From the NCBI GenBank assembly GCA_027946555.1, contig JAPEVC010000033.1, positions 62,001-126,000 of the forward strand: a DNA stretch of 64,000 nucleotides. The letters run 5' to 3'. Shown in pieces: positions 45,055 to 55,336 of the stretch. A program made the translations under genes and the position numbers. A model generated the notes under the pieces. The model worked only from the letters and a program-made list of their open reading frames with translations. It made no database searches and was not told the DNA's origin. Origin of the DNA: Gnomoniopsis sp. IMI 355080. Its lineage: Eukaryota; Ascomycota; Sordariomycetes; Diaporthales; Gnomoniaceae. The first letter of the stretch is position 1, and each line of letters begins with the position of its first letter.

Positions 45055-46212
45055 TATCGACCGGAAGATTCAGAAGGTATTGACGATACTCACAGAGCGA
45101 ACCACGAGTCACGAGCCTGTAGATGGCCAAGCAACCCTAAGGCTTGGGTGATCGGAACAACAGAAGCAGACTGATTCGGTCTAGTTTTGGTATTTTCAAC
45201 TACTTATATGATTTCTGTACCAAATTTTCCCCTTCGTCAGCATCTGTAAACAAACAATCATTCGACTAAAAAAAAGGTCAGCTTTGTCACGACCGGCAGG
45301 AGAGTGGATAGCCTCACCCCGGCCTGTGCCGCGGAATGTAACTCATCAGCAGCTTGTGACCCACTCACCCCAAAACGAATTTGACAGGTCTGACAACGCG
45401 GGAACTTACACCGTTGACATACCGGACCCTAGGAACTCTGGCTTATACCAGGGATTCATCATCAAGGTTTTCCGAGGATTTCAATATAGCTTCAGGAGGG
45501 ACGGTGACGGGAAGTCTTGTGTACCTATGGGTCCCACTCCTAGTCCAGACAAGGCTCTTTGCCGCTCTTGTGATCTCCTTTAGGGGAAATAGGGATGTCA
45601 ATCACTAGCCGTGCAATACAACTGACAGTTGGTGCTATAGCTAATGCAGGGGAAATTTTTCAGAATCAGGATCTGTGCGGAGGATCTCAGCTCAGAATAC
45701 TTGACCCACCTGTCTAACGACTCAAAATTCCCACTCTACCATACTATATAGTAGGGGCATGTCAGGGGTCTTAGCCGCCACTATTCTCAGATGGTGTGAG
45801 AGAAGCATCTGCGAAGGCGCAGTAAGGTATGCTCCTGGTAAGTTTCGAGGGAAGACCAGCGCAAATGATAATGATCGGGGGCTTGCTGTTTTTGTGCTTC
45901 GTATCTTCCATTGTGTGGCAGCGAGATCCGATACTCGAGAGAACTTGGTGCGTCAATCTCGCCGACATGCAGCTCCCCGGACGCCCAGGTTCAACGCTTG
46001 ATCAGCCTCTTTTCGTCCTTTCCGACCTTGACATGTGGAGACAGGCTCGTGTTGACCTGGTTCCAGATCCTGCAATGAAACACTGCGGACATAACCTCTA
46101 TTTCGTTGACTCGTTGTGTTACTATGAAATGCTTCAATTGTCTTGACCTCCTGACTTTGAGGTTGGGAGGAAGGCTTGCTCGTTGTCTTTACTGTCAAGG
46201 TCCGTTGCCAAA
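45055..46212. other. Divergent intergenic region between monooxygenase and Pth11-like gene
   Basis: This 1.16-kb stretch contains both promoters. The frames at 45284–45583 and 45829–46146 show no family features and are not called. An A-rich run lies near 45268–45277. Confidence 0.5.
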
Positions 46213-47882
46213 ATGAGCAACTCGTCTTTCGTGACGGAGGCATTCACGCTGCTCGCTTTAGGCCTGTTCATTATCGGTCTAAGGACGGTCGTCAGGTACA
46301 AGAAGGTTGGGTTCCGAGAATTCCAAGCAGATGACTACCTGATGCTCCTGGCAGCAGTGAGTTTTCACGCACCTTCCGGAATTCCATTCGCGGTCTGAAT
46401 AGTGCATAGGTCATCTATTCTGCCGAGACATATCTCGCGTATAGTGTCGGGGTTTTCTGGAATAGCCTCGCCAACAACGGAATGACGACTGAGGAACGCA
46501 AAGCTCTCGACCCCAGTAGCCACGAGTACTACTTGCGGTAGGTTCCTATTGTGCAACGTGTGTTGAGCCGAGTAAGTCGCTGATTGAGATCTCCACAGTG
46601 TCAATGGCTCCAAGACCCAGTTGGCCGGATGGTCAACTTATACTCTGCTTCTGTGGTAGGTGCTACACCAAATTGTTCTTGCTTCTTCTCGCCTATCATC
46701 TATTAGTTACTTACGTACTTGAGAATCCTAGGATATTGAAAGCATGCATGTGTACGTTTTACCTGAGGCTGACCCACGGCCTAAAAGCATTCACCACGAA
46801 GATCTACATCGGCTTCGGTCTTGTCGTCTCGACGTGGCTCGCGGTTCTATTTGGTATTTTGTTTGGCTGCGGTCTGCCGTTCGAGAAAAACTGGCAGATC
46901 TATCCTGAGCCGAGCAATTACTGTCAACCCGCAATTTCCCGGATCGACATCTACATGACCGTCGTCCTGAACGTACTCACCGACTTTTACGTGATGAGCA
47001 TTCCTTTACCATTGTTGTGGAGAGCAAGAGTATCAGGCTTCAAGAGGGTCGCAATGGTTTTCTGTTTCTCTGGTGGGCTCTTCGTCACGGCGGCCGGAAT
47101 ATTGCGTTGTGTGCTGATCGTTACGGTAAGCTACCCAGTGTTGCCAAACAAATCCCATATGTTCCCTGGCACACCCCGTCATACATCCCACTTCTTCATC
47201 GTCATCATAACATCTCATACGATCGAACCCCCCCCCCCTCTGGAAGTGGATTATAAGCTATGAGGTTTATCTGACCATGTCTTGTTGCATGTAGGATGAA
47301 GTGAACGGCGCCCAGTTGGCTGGCTCTTGGGCGGTGCGAGAGACCTTTGTGGCTGTGGTTACGACAAATCTTCCGATGCTGAGCCCGATTATTCAGAAAG
47401 CCATCAGAGCCATTTCAAGCGAGAAAATACTGTCCTGGCTAGCCATGTCCTCGCGGTCTCGACGGAGGGGCACTGACAGGCACAGCAGCGGGCAGGTGCT
47501 GGCGGGCGAGTCCAGAAGCGTCCACCTAAACACAGTCATCAGCAGCAAACAACAGCGTAGCAAAGAGCCCAAGTCAAAGTCTATGTACCATATCACGGCA
47601 TTTAGTGAGAGCGAAGAGAGGATTATGGGCATGACGGGGCAAATAATGCAACAAGAGATGATTCGGGAACGAGATGAGGCCGCTGCTACGTGTGAGGAGA
47701 GCGGTCGGACTTCCCCGCGGGGTGGAATACAACAACAAGTCGAGGTGACGGTGACTAGAGAAGCTTCTACCTTGTCAGCGACCGAGTTTGAGAGGAGGCA
47801 GATGTTAGGTTATATGAACCGGACAAGCGAGGACGTGGGCACGTCCGCTACGTGCCAAAGTACTGTCTCGCGCCGGCCCTAG
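46213..47882 (+). CDS. Pth11-like / fungal rhodopsin-domain seven-helix membrane protein
   Basis: Five exons: 46213–46356, 46410–46537, 46599–46655, 46732–47125 and 47295–47882 (436 aa). No CFEM domain is present. The helices begin FVTEAFTLLALGLFIIGLRTVVRY, followed by the DDYLMLLAAVIYSAETYLAY loop. The LLLWILKACMCTFYLRLT helix is rebuilt by splicing. IYIGFGLVVSTWLAVLFGILFGC, the NYCQPAI loop, VVLNVLTDFYVMSIPLPLLW and the VNGAQLAGSWAVRETFVAVVTTNLPML helix follow. This order, with the Cys-rich third loop and TDxxxxxxPxPxLW, is typical of the fungal rhodopsin domain shared by Pth11-type receptors. The C-terminal tail is long, polar and Ser/Arg-rich. The family is linked to surface or host sensing in some fungi; signalling here is inference. 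Intron 4 holds an 11-nt poly-C run. Confidence 0.85.
47228..47238. repeat. Poly-C run, 11 nt, inside intron 4 of the Pth11-like gene
   Basis: Uninterrupted run of 11 C, 56 nt before the acceptor AG of the 169-nt intron. Confidence 0.95.
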
Positions 47883-48574
47883 GGAAACCTTTTCAAGTTA
47901 ATCAATGCCTACGAAATTCCAATCATGGCTACTCCTTCATGATGAAATTGTACATATAACTCGCCGGCTTGACTCAACAAAAATGCCAGCACCGCCAAGT
48001 TGAATGGGCGCATGGTCGAGAAGCGGACCTCGTCGCACACAGCAAGTGGCGGACTCGGGTCGTATTGTAATTTATGCTGTCTTGGCTTCAAAGTCCACCA
48101 GCAATCATATCGAATACTGGCAAGCTTGTTACTTCACTTCAGGGCGAACGAGAGTCTGTACATATTTGAAGGGACGTAATGAGTGGGTGTTGACTAAGGA
48201 TTGCCACGACTTCAGAGTGTCTTTGATGGCCTTTGAATTTATACAAGAGACAGACCGCATGATTCGCCATGAAAGGAAATAGAAATCAGGCAACATCTGG
48301 ATGAGCAACCACATATGTGTACACCTAATATAGACTGCTATAAGATCTCGGCATACCTAGGCACGTTTTCTCGCATTTCGAAGATGTCCTCGATCTTGGA
48401 CAAAGCACGCAAACAAGATGATATGCGCCCCCCAGTGACAATGAATGACCCATCTCTGCACCACACCTACAATGCTTAACAATCAAGCGCAAAATGGAGA
48501 CATAATAAATCCGCAAATTTGACCGTCAGGGCGCTTTCGATGCCCTTCGCACCAAATCCACTCGATCCTGACAA

Positions 48575-48586
48575 CCCCCCCCCCCC
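48575..48586. repeat. Poly-C run, 12 nt
   Basis: The longest of the six C/G runs in the window, in intergenic DNA. Confidence 0.95.
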
Positions 48587-49515
48587 GATCGGAGCCCATA
48601 GGCGCAGTCGGGTGTATTTCCCGTCGCAGTGATTCTTGATAAATGTCGACAGCATCACGCAGGGCGAAGGTAAAAGTAGCTAAAACAGCTGTAGGCCGTT
48701 GATCCCACCTTAGGTAAGACTTTTTACCCACCTACCTCACATATTGCTCACCTCTTACGGGCGCTTACCCAGCAATACGTGGATTCCAAGGTCTCTGCAT
48801 TGGGAAATCAATCGAATCAAGTACATACCTAGTTTCTCCCAGCGCGGGAGACTCATGTCAATCTGAATGTTTGCATACCTGAGGTAGGTATATGGGCAAG
48901 GAAGGTGTATGGTAGGAGGCCTATCTGTGTCTCAGTGACACATAAGGTAGACAACCTTTTGAACTCACCCCAGAAAATGCACAATTGTTGACTCTTATGG
49001 GATCAGCTTTTGTATTGAAGAATGACGAAACTGTGAGTGATCACCTTGACATCCTGGAAGGATGCGGGAAGCGGCTGTTTCGTTGCCAGTCCCGTCGAAT
49101 GGTTCGAGTTGCCGAACTACCTTGTAATAGATCCTACTCAGATCTTTCGCCTTTGATACACCGATCATATACACCTCGCGAGTCGTTACAATTTGTGTCT
49201 AATTCAATGGGCCGCGCAGCTTTCAAAGAAGGCATCCAATGTACACTTTACAATAGTCCTTGAACCCGCCACGGTGTGTAAACCGCCCCGCGCAAGTAGC
49301 GGGAGGAATTCCCGCTCTTCCGGTGATGCCTGTGTCCAACGACCCAACTTACTTGGCTTGCACAACTGTCGCCATTCGTGTAAGATTATTTCTCCAAGTC
49401 CAAGCCACATGACTTATCCAGTGTTAGTCTAGCTTGTATATTACGGTGCGGGCAACCCAGTCTGCTGGCTTTGGGCAGATAATAGACTCGGTCCACCGTT
49501 CGGTGCAAGTATTGA

Positions 49516-49522
49516 GGCTAAA
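49516..49522 (+). promoter_or_regulatory. Candidate XlnR/Xyr1 activator site, GGCTAAA
   Basis: The heptamer GGCTAAA lies about 190 bp upstream of the mannanase ATG. It matches the published site of the fungal (hemi)cellulase activator XlnR/Xyr1. A 7-mer is expected by chance a few times in 64 kb, so only its position makes it notable. Confidence 0.35.
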
Positions 49523-49705
49523 TTTGACGTTGCTCGGCGTTTATGATGAATGTTCCACAGGAAGTATTAAAAGTATTTATGTATTGCTAGCAATGACCAC
49601 CTATATCAGGCAACGGACCAGGACACAAATACCAAACAAGTGACATTCTCTCTGGTTGCGCGTAGAGCTCGTGTTCCCCAACTCCTTCCTCCACTTTGCG
49701 CAATC

Positions 49706-51066
49706 ATGAAATACTCGGCGTACTCCCTGTGGAGGCTCTTCGCCGTTGGAGTTGCCGCCAGAGTAGTTCCTGCGAGCAATGAGAGCCTTCACATAAGTAA
49801 TGCTCAACCGCCTCCCCTGTATCCCATTGGACAAATCAAGGGACCCAATGCGAAGGTGGCAGGACGCCTGTTCGACATTGACGGCAGAGTCGAGTATTTT
49901 GCAGGTGCGTACTTGACGCCAATTTTATTGTATATACTGGTTACTTTTGTAATCTCATGAAAAGTCTTCTAACATATGTTCTATCCCAGGAACCAATGCA
50001 TGGTGGCTAGCACACCTGAGCGAGAACTCGGACATCGACATTACTCTAACCGAGATAGCCAAGGTTTGTCCCTTTTCTCATGAAAAAGTTTACTGGTCCC
50101 ATCACTAAATGAATACATGGACTATAGACGAATTACAAGATCGTCCGCGTCTGGGGCTTCAGCGATACGAACGTTATCCCCCCGTCGACGAATACCGACC
50201 CCAATAAAGTCTACTTCCAGGTACTGAACTCGACAGGAAGCTACATCAACTTTGGCGCAGACGGACTTCAGCGCTTAGACTACGCTGTCTCTTCAGCTGA
50301 GAAGCATGGGATGAAGCTTGTGCTGCCCTTCATCAACAATTGGAGCGACTATGGCGGGATTGCTGCCTATACGGCGGCGTTCGGTGCAAACGCCACAGAA
50401 TGGTTCACCGATGAGATCAGCCAGAAGGTCTATCAAAACTATGTTAACGTAATTGTCAACCGCTATAAAGGCTCCTCGGCGATTTTCGCTTGGGAGCTGG
50501 GCAATGAGCCTCGCTGCACAGGGTGCGACACTTCTGTCCTGACACAGTGGGCCAGCGACACCTCGGCGTACATCAAAAGCCTCGACCCGTCGCATTTGGT
50601 GACGCTTGGCGACGAGGGCTGGTTTGCGCCACCATTTGTGTCTGACGATGAGAATCAATCAGGCTATGACGGATCCTCGGGCGTGGACTGGATCACCAAT
50701 CTCAAGATCCCGACGCTGGATTATGGCACCTTCCATCTCTATCCGGACTCCTGGGGCTACGAATACAGCTGGGGCAACAAGTGGATCATGCAACACGACG
50801 AGGTCGGAAAGCAGATTGGCAAGCCGATTATTCTCGAGGAGTACGGCGCGCCGTTCCCTGGGAATCATACTCCCATCTACAAGCCGTGGCAGGACACGGT
50901 GCTGCGAAGTGGTGTAGCGGCAGACCAGGTGTGGCAATTTGGAACAAATGACCTTTCTGTGCCCGGTGCTGATCTAGGGGATGTGAATTCGATTTATTAC
51001 AATGATACGGAGTACAAAGTGCTGGGATTCCAGCATGCTGCTGAGATGCTGTCGAAGAAAGTGTAG
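49706..51066 (+). CDS. GH5 (subfamily 7-like) endo-beta-1,4-mannanase, secreted
   Basis: Three exons: 49706–49904, 49990–50063 and 50128–51066 (403 aa). The N-terminal hydrophobic segment SLWRLFAVGVAARVVPAS looks like a secretion signal. The domain opens with RLFDIDGRVEYFAGTNAWWL, completed by splicing, and KIVRVWGFSDTN. The acid/base is Glu218 in WELGNEPRC. The nucleophile lies in ILEEYGAP (Glu328–Glu329, probably the second). The layout with EYFAGTN...WW and WELGNEPRC is that of fungal beta-mannanases, which cut the backbone of plant mannans and galactomannans. There is no carbohydrate-binding module. It lies between two Pth11-like genes. A GGCTAAA box upstream could link it to hemicellulose-responsive control. 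Function is inferred from strong family resemblance. Confidence 0.9.
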
Positions 51067-52207
51067 AGGGAGATTTATTTACTTGTGATAGAGTAATATC
51101 TTGCTTCTTCAGCGGCGGGTTGCGTCATATGTCTTAAAAAAGATTGTCTTAGGGCAACATGCTCATTTATTCTAGAGCTGATGTGTTTCGAGTACTCTCA
51201 CTCTTTTGATAATCTCTCGTTATTGTTAGCGAGAGCAGGTATTATAACGTCATATGAAGATTCTCTACTATGGTTTAATGTTCACCAGGCGAGGACCACC
51301 CCGGGAGACGTCAGAGTTTCGGGCAGCTCCGATGAGGGGCTGCAGATCATTTGGCCCACGGCCTGTACTAGTGTAGTACTTAGTATACGTTGTTACCCGT
51401 GACACGAGCCATCTTAGGGATGGAGAGAAATAGGGAGACAATAAGGTTTGGAACAAAATGTGAAATTTCAGAAAGGGTATCTACTATGCTTCGAGCCTCC
51501 ACCATTACTTTCTTCTCTTCTAACTTCATCTTAAAACAAGAGAACATCGGCTTCCGAGTGACCATCCCAGGCTGGGTGTAATCCTGTACCAGCCTTTGAG
51601 GACCAATGATCATGTCGGGACCCCCTATTCCATTTGAATGTGCCATGAGCACGCAATCGCCCTAGGCAACCCGACTCCCTCCACCCTCTCCAGCTGCCTT
51701 GTTTGAGAGGCGTATGCAATGTATTCATACGAAGCAGTGTTGCTCTAGATGAATCAACATCCAAGCAATGTAGTCAAGCCCGCACACCACCTTCCCAACT
51801 CGTAGCCAAGGGCGATACCCGATAAAGTTTTCGGGCTCGGCCGCTTGTTTGCAGATCTTGACCAAGATGGAATGACGGAAGATCTGAGCTGGATTGTAAC
51901 AAGGCCCCTTTCCCCGCGCGTTCGAAATGTGCCCTTTCATCTGGCTTGATTTGGCTGTTTCTGGATGCAGTTGGGTAGCGGACGTAGAATACAGGCGCTT
52001 GTTGTGATGGTCTCGCAATGCTTCAGAAATGCAGGGTTGCCGGACTCGATACCGGTAGGCCATTCTTGCTGTGTGTTGTTGATATTGTTGTTGCCGTTGT
52101 ACGCCTGGATGCCACTTTATGGCGTACTTGGGTGTGCCAGGTAGGTAAGTTGTTTCCCAAGACTAGCCAATGTAGATAATTGTTTGGAGCCAGGAGTCGT
52201 CCATCAC
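51067..52207. other. Intergenic region downstream of the mannanase
   Basis: This 1.1-kb convergent gap between the mannanase and the small predicted gene contains only short, unrecognisable frames. A CAGGTAGGTAAG motif lies near 52139. Confidence 0.55.
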
Positions 52208-52477
52208 CTAGCGAGTGCCCCATCTCCAACCCGAGTTTGACGTTGTGCGCGACATTGCGGAGATGGACGAAGGGCTGCTGCGATCGCTGTCCATGGAGTG
52301 TTTGCCGTCATCTGAGCCGGTAGGCGAGGAGGCCCGCTGGAAGTAGGTATTTCCATGCTGTGTGCTGTAGGTAGCACCGGGGGACGTCTGGCCAGGCTCA
52401 AGCGGATGGCGGATTTCTCTCCAGGAGGTAGCAAACTGCTTTGCCAGATGCGAGGACAGGACGCAGGAGGGAGACAT
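52208..52477 (-). CDS. Small predicted protein, 89 aa, unknown function
   Basis: A single open frame starts MSPSCVLSSHLAKQFATSW and ends NSGWRWGTR. It is rich in Ser (about one in five), with a C-terminal half of short SSPSSISAMSRTT-type segments, and has no signal peptide or membrane helix. A TATAAA lies about 160 bp upstream (52639–52644 on this strand). A CA-rich microsatellite and CT-rich sequence fill the presumed leader, which fits a real transcript. The composition resembles small conserved Ser-rich fungal proteins that I have seen annotated as hypothetical, but I cannot name one. The frame could extend upstream to 52603, yet that part is encoded by the microsatellite and is unlikely to be protein. 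Confidence 0.5.
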   Translation of the reverse strand: MSPSCVLSSHLAKQFATSWREIRHPLEPGQTSPGATYSTQHGNTYFQRASSPTGSDDGKHSMDSDRSSPSSISAMSRTTSNSGWRWGTR

Positions 52478-52546
52478 TGTGGGTGAGGTGTTTAGTGTTG
52501 AGTGCTGAGTTGTGGTGATTACTTGGGGCGGAGAGCAGGTATTGAT

Positions 52547-52581
52547 CGTGTGTGTGAGTGCGTGTGTGTGTGTCTGTGTGA
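52547..52581. repeat. Imperfect GT/CA microsatellite
   Basis: About 35 nt of GT repeats broken by single changes (GAG, CGTG, CTG), in the presumed 5' leader of the small minus-strand gene. Confidence 0.9.
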
Positions 52582-52638
52582 GGGAGATAGGAAGGAATAA
52601 CAAACGGTGCCAATAAAATTCCAGGGGAGGGAGAAGGG

Positions 52639-52644
52639 TTTATA
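52639..52644 (-). promoter_or_regulatory. Candidate TATA box of the small predicted gene
   Basis: TATAAA on the minus strand, about 160 bp upstream of the ATG at 52477. The sequence also reads TATAAATA on the plus strand, so its direction is not certain. Confidence 0.4.
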
Positions 52645-54132
52645 AATAAGCAGCAGGCGAGGTTGCAAAGATGCCAGCTGCCTTTTCTTTCAAGAGCTTA
52701 CCTGCCTGCTTGTTATTAAACTACAGTGTCGGTAGAATAGAGCCAATCTGTGTAAGTCAGGGCCTGGTCAGGGCCCCTCGACCTGCCCAGATTGCTTCCA
52801 AAAATGGCATCAGGCGGATATGAGCCAATCAAAGGGCATGGAAAGGTGATTTGGTGTGAGAATGCTGCTGCTCTCATTGGTTATCCAACGTCCGGGTGGT
52901 TCGATTCTGATGGCTCGCGCGGTCGCATCGAACGATGCTGCTGGTACTGGCCCCGTCAGCCCCGTCCAGCCTGCCAGGTCTGCCAGCCAACTCCGGAAGC
53001 CAAAGAAACACATGGACCTTTTCCGCCGCAAGCGACCCTGACTTTTACGCACCACAAAGCGACGATCACTGACCATCGCTCCACCCAAAAACAGCCCAGC
53101 AGGGTCTTTGAAGGCCCGGAGTCGTGTGGTGACCAGGCTATCCAGGGTCCATTTTTGGAGGAGCACCGCACATATCTTATCAGATCTTCCTCGGATCAGA
53201 CGTCCTCCTCTCGGGAACCTCTCTGCCTCTCCCGCCGTCGCCTGGTCGGGTGCCCCACAATCCGATCATGTCACTGCGAAATTACGAAAGGGCCCCTCCA
53301 ATGGCCCCCCTTGGCGCCCCTCGACTTCGCATGGCCTCGTCAACTTCCAACCTTGGATCTACGCACCACTCAGCCCCGCTGACGTACTTTATGGACCTCT
53401 TCAGCCATCAAAAGCCCTAGGGATCCAGGCCGTCTACGCCACCATACAGGCGCCCTTTACATACTAGTAACTTTCTCATCATGGCCTTGGCTGAGTCGGG
53501 CATCACTGGTCAAAACAAAGTCTGATGCAACAACCTGGTGAACGGGTTGGAGAAGACAAACAGCACGATCGTCGCTCACAGCTCGCCTTGTTCAGGGGGT
53601 TGTCCACTTGACTTGCGGGGTGACGGCCGACAGGAGATTTTGATGTGATGAGATGTTCCTGAATGAGCCACACGGTGCTCTGAGCGCCCGTCAAACACCC
53701 CCAAAGGACCCTGAAAGTTAATTTGGCTTTTGAAAGAGTGGGGGGTGGCCGGAATCGGATCTCACATGCAGCACCGTAGATGAAGCTCTCGCGGGTTGAG
53801 ATCCACGCATCTGTTTGCTCGTGAGGAATCGATACCTAGGAGCCATGACGACACCTGAGCTCGAGGCGCTTGCGATACCGGCGTTGCACATGGGAATAGA
53901 CCACTTAAGCAGTCTCCTATCCCATAGTAGAGGGTCCAACACTCGTCCGTCATGATTTGTGCATGACGGAGGTTCCTTGACCGACATTACTGAGATGCCG
54001 CTTTGTTTGAGCGGTATTGCAGTGATCAACGGAACCACGCGTTGGTCCCACTAACGAAAGGCAACAGCTTGGTGGCGAGACAGTTTGATCAAGGAGGGAA
54101 GACAAACAAGCAGCACAGTTTCATTTCAGTCG

Positions 54133-55336
54133 CTACGTTTGAACATACGAATGATACGTGGGTATCGGGGTCGTTGGTGTCAACGGCGTCAACAGACCAT
54201 CCTCGTCATCCTGCATCTTGCGCGCCCGCTCCGCTTTAGACGCTGTCCGTGTGATAATCGTCGTTCTCGTCACCTGGATCCCTCCCCTTTCTCCCATCGA
54301 CTTGAACGTGTTCAGCTCCGTGTTGTCCGAGTTCCGACCGGTCCTTAGTTCACTGACAAGTGCCCTCAAGATGGGAATCGAGGCCGCCACGATCGTGGTG
54401 GCAAGCTCTGCGCCTGTCCAAATGAACAACTGCCCAGCTTGGTAGCTGTAGTCGCTACCGTTGAGTGTGGGTACCGTCACTGCCCGCATAACGGAAGTGC
54501 ATCCGGCGCTGGAGGAGAAGCACGTTAGCATCGACAGTCTCCTTCCACACCATATGAGAGGCACAAGATACTCACAAGACCCCTAAGCTCATACAGACGA
54601 TCACCCCGACCTTCTCCTTCAACCGCATCTGCATATGCACGAGGACCGTCACAGGCACTGTTGCTAGGACGAAATCCATTGCCGCCGAGTAATATGCAGC
54701 GAACTGCGTATACCGAACCACCACCGATCTGTCCCAACACTGCCCCCCAATATCCGGGTTCCATGCCATTTGCACGGGCGTACACCATATAAATTGTAAG
54801 ACGGCGTTGAATACCAGGACCACGTTCAGGGTGACCACCACACACCAGATCCCCCAATATATTATCCTGCTTCCTTCTCTTGTGATCCGCAGGAGGGTGA
54901 ATGCAAACGAAGTCTTGCTCCACGCGGCGCCCAGCACCGAGAAGACCGTGGCAACGATGACGCCTAGTTGAAGCGGCGTTTGCTGAAGCGTACTTGAGCC
55001 AGCATGACTGCCCAATCCGACATGGACGCAGTAGGTTGTCGTTGCCGCGAATAGCGTGAGCATGCCCCAGGATACCACGAGAAGGTGATCGTCCCACCAG
55101 ACTCCTTTGCTATGACGCTGCTTGACATATAGCCGTGCCACGAGAAAACATGCCGCGAGGACCGTCAGAGTCCAGACCACACCAAGAACTTGCGGCCCGG
55201 AGGCTCCAATGATGTTGCCGTCGGTTTGGGTGAGAGTTGCGTTGGCTGTATTATTGACGGCAGCTGCGCCAGGCAGGAAGGCTCTGTTAACGTTGACTGA
55301 GGACAGAGCCTCAGCTGAAGTGAGCGGCAAAATCAT
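54133..55336 (-). CDS. Second Pth11-like / rhodopsin-domain membrane protein
   Basis: Two exons: 55336–54576 and 54508–54133 (378 aa), with a 67-nt intron that contains a GCTAAC branch site. The short extracellular start has N-glycosylation sites (NNTANATLT). Helices follow in the order VLGVVWTLTVLAACFLVARLYV, the WWDDHLLVVSWG loop and helix, QLGVIVATVFSVLGAAWSKTSFAFTLLRI, IYWGIWCVVVTLNVVLVFNAVLQFIW, the QCWDRS loop, and AAYYSAAMDFVLATVPVTVL. Splicing completes GVFAGCTSVMRAV. QLFIWTGAELATTIVAASIPILRAL is the last helix, and the tail ends TPLTPTTPIPTYHSYVQT. It is distant from the 46–48 kb protein, so this is not a recent duplication. A receptor role is inferred from the family. Confidence 0.83.

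Larger units (their letters stand above)
47883..49705. other. 1.8-kb intergenic region upstream of the mannanase
   Basis: No frame here resembles a protein. It contains a 12-nt poly-C run (48575–48586), several TACCTAGG/TACCTGAGGTA-type motifs between 48354 and 48890, and a GGCTAAA site close to the mannanase start. Confidence 0.55.
52478..54132. other. Intergenic region between small predicted gene and second Pth11-like gene
   Basis: The left end holds the leader and promoter of the small gene. The rest has no recognisable gene. A GGTTCGATTCT sequence near 52898 resembles a tRNA B box but lacks a matching A box. A TACCTAGG lies near 53833. Confidence 0.5.

Noticed and set aside
45284..46146. 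Short plus-strand frames between the monooxygenase and the Pth11-like gene
   Set aside because: Composition is random, frames are short, and they are not linked by usable splice sites.
52478..52603. N-terminal extension of the small gene up to 52603
   Set aside because: The extension is encoded by the CA/CT-rich microsatellite (THTHALTHT-type sequence), more likely an untranslated leader.
52898..52908. GGTTCGATTCT, resembling a tRNA B box
   Set aside because: No A box at the right spacing and no pairing acceptor stem; a single 11-nt match is expected by chance.
46213..55336. The two Pth11-like genes as a tandem duplication
   Set aside because: They differ in intron positions, loops and tails; only the general fold is shared.
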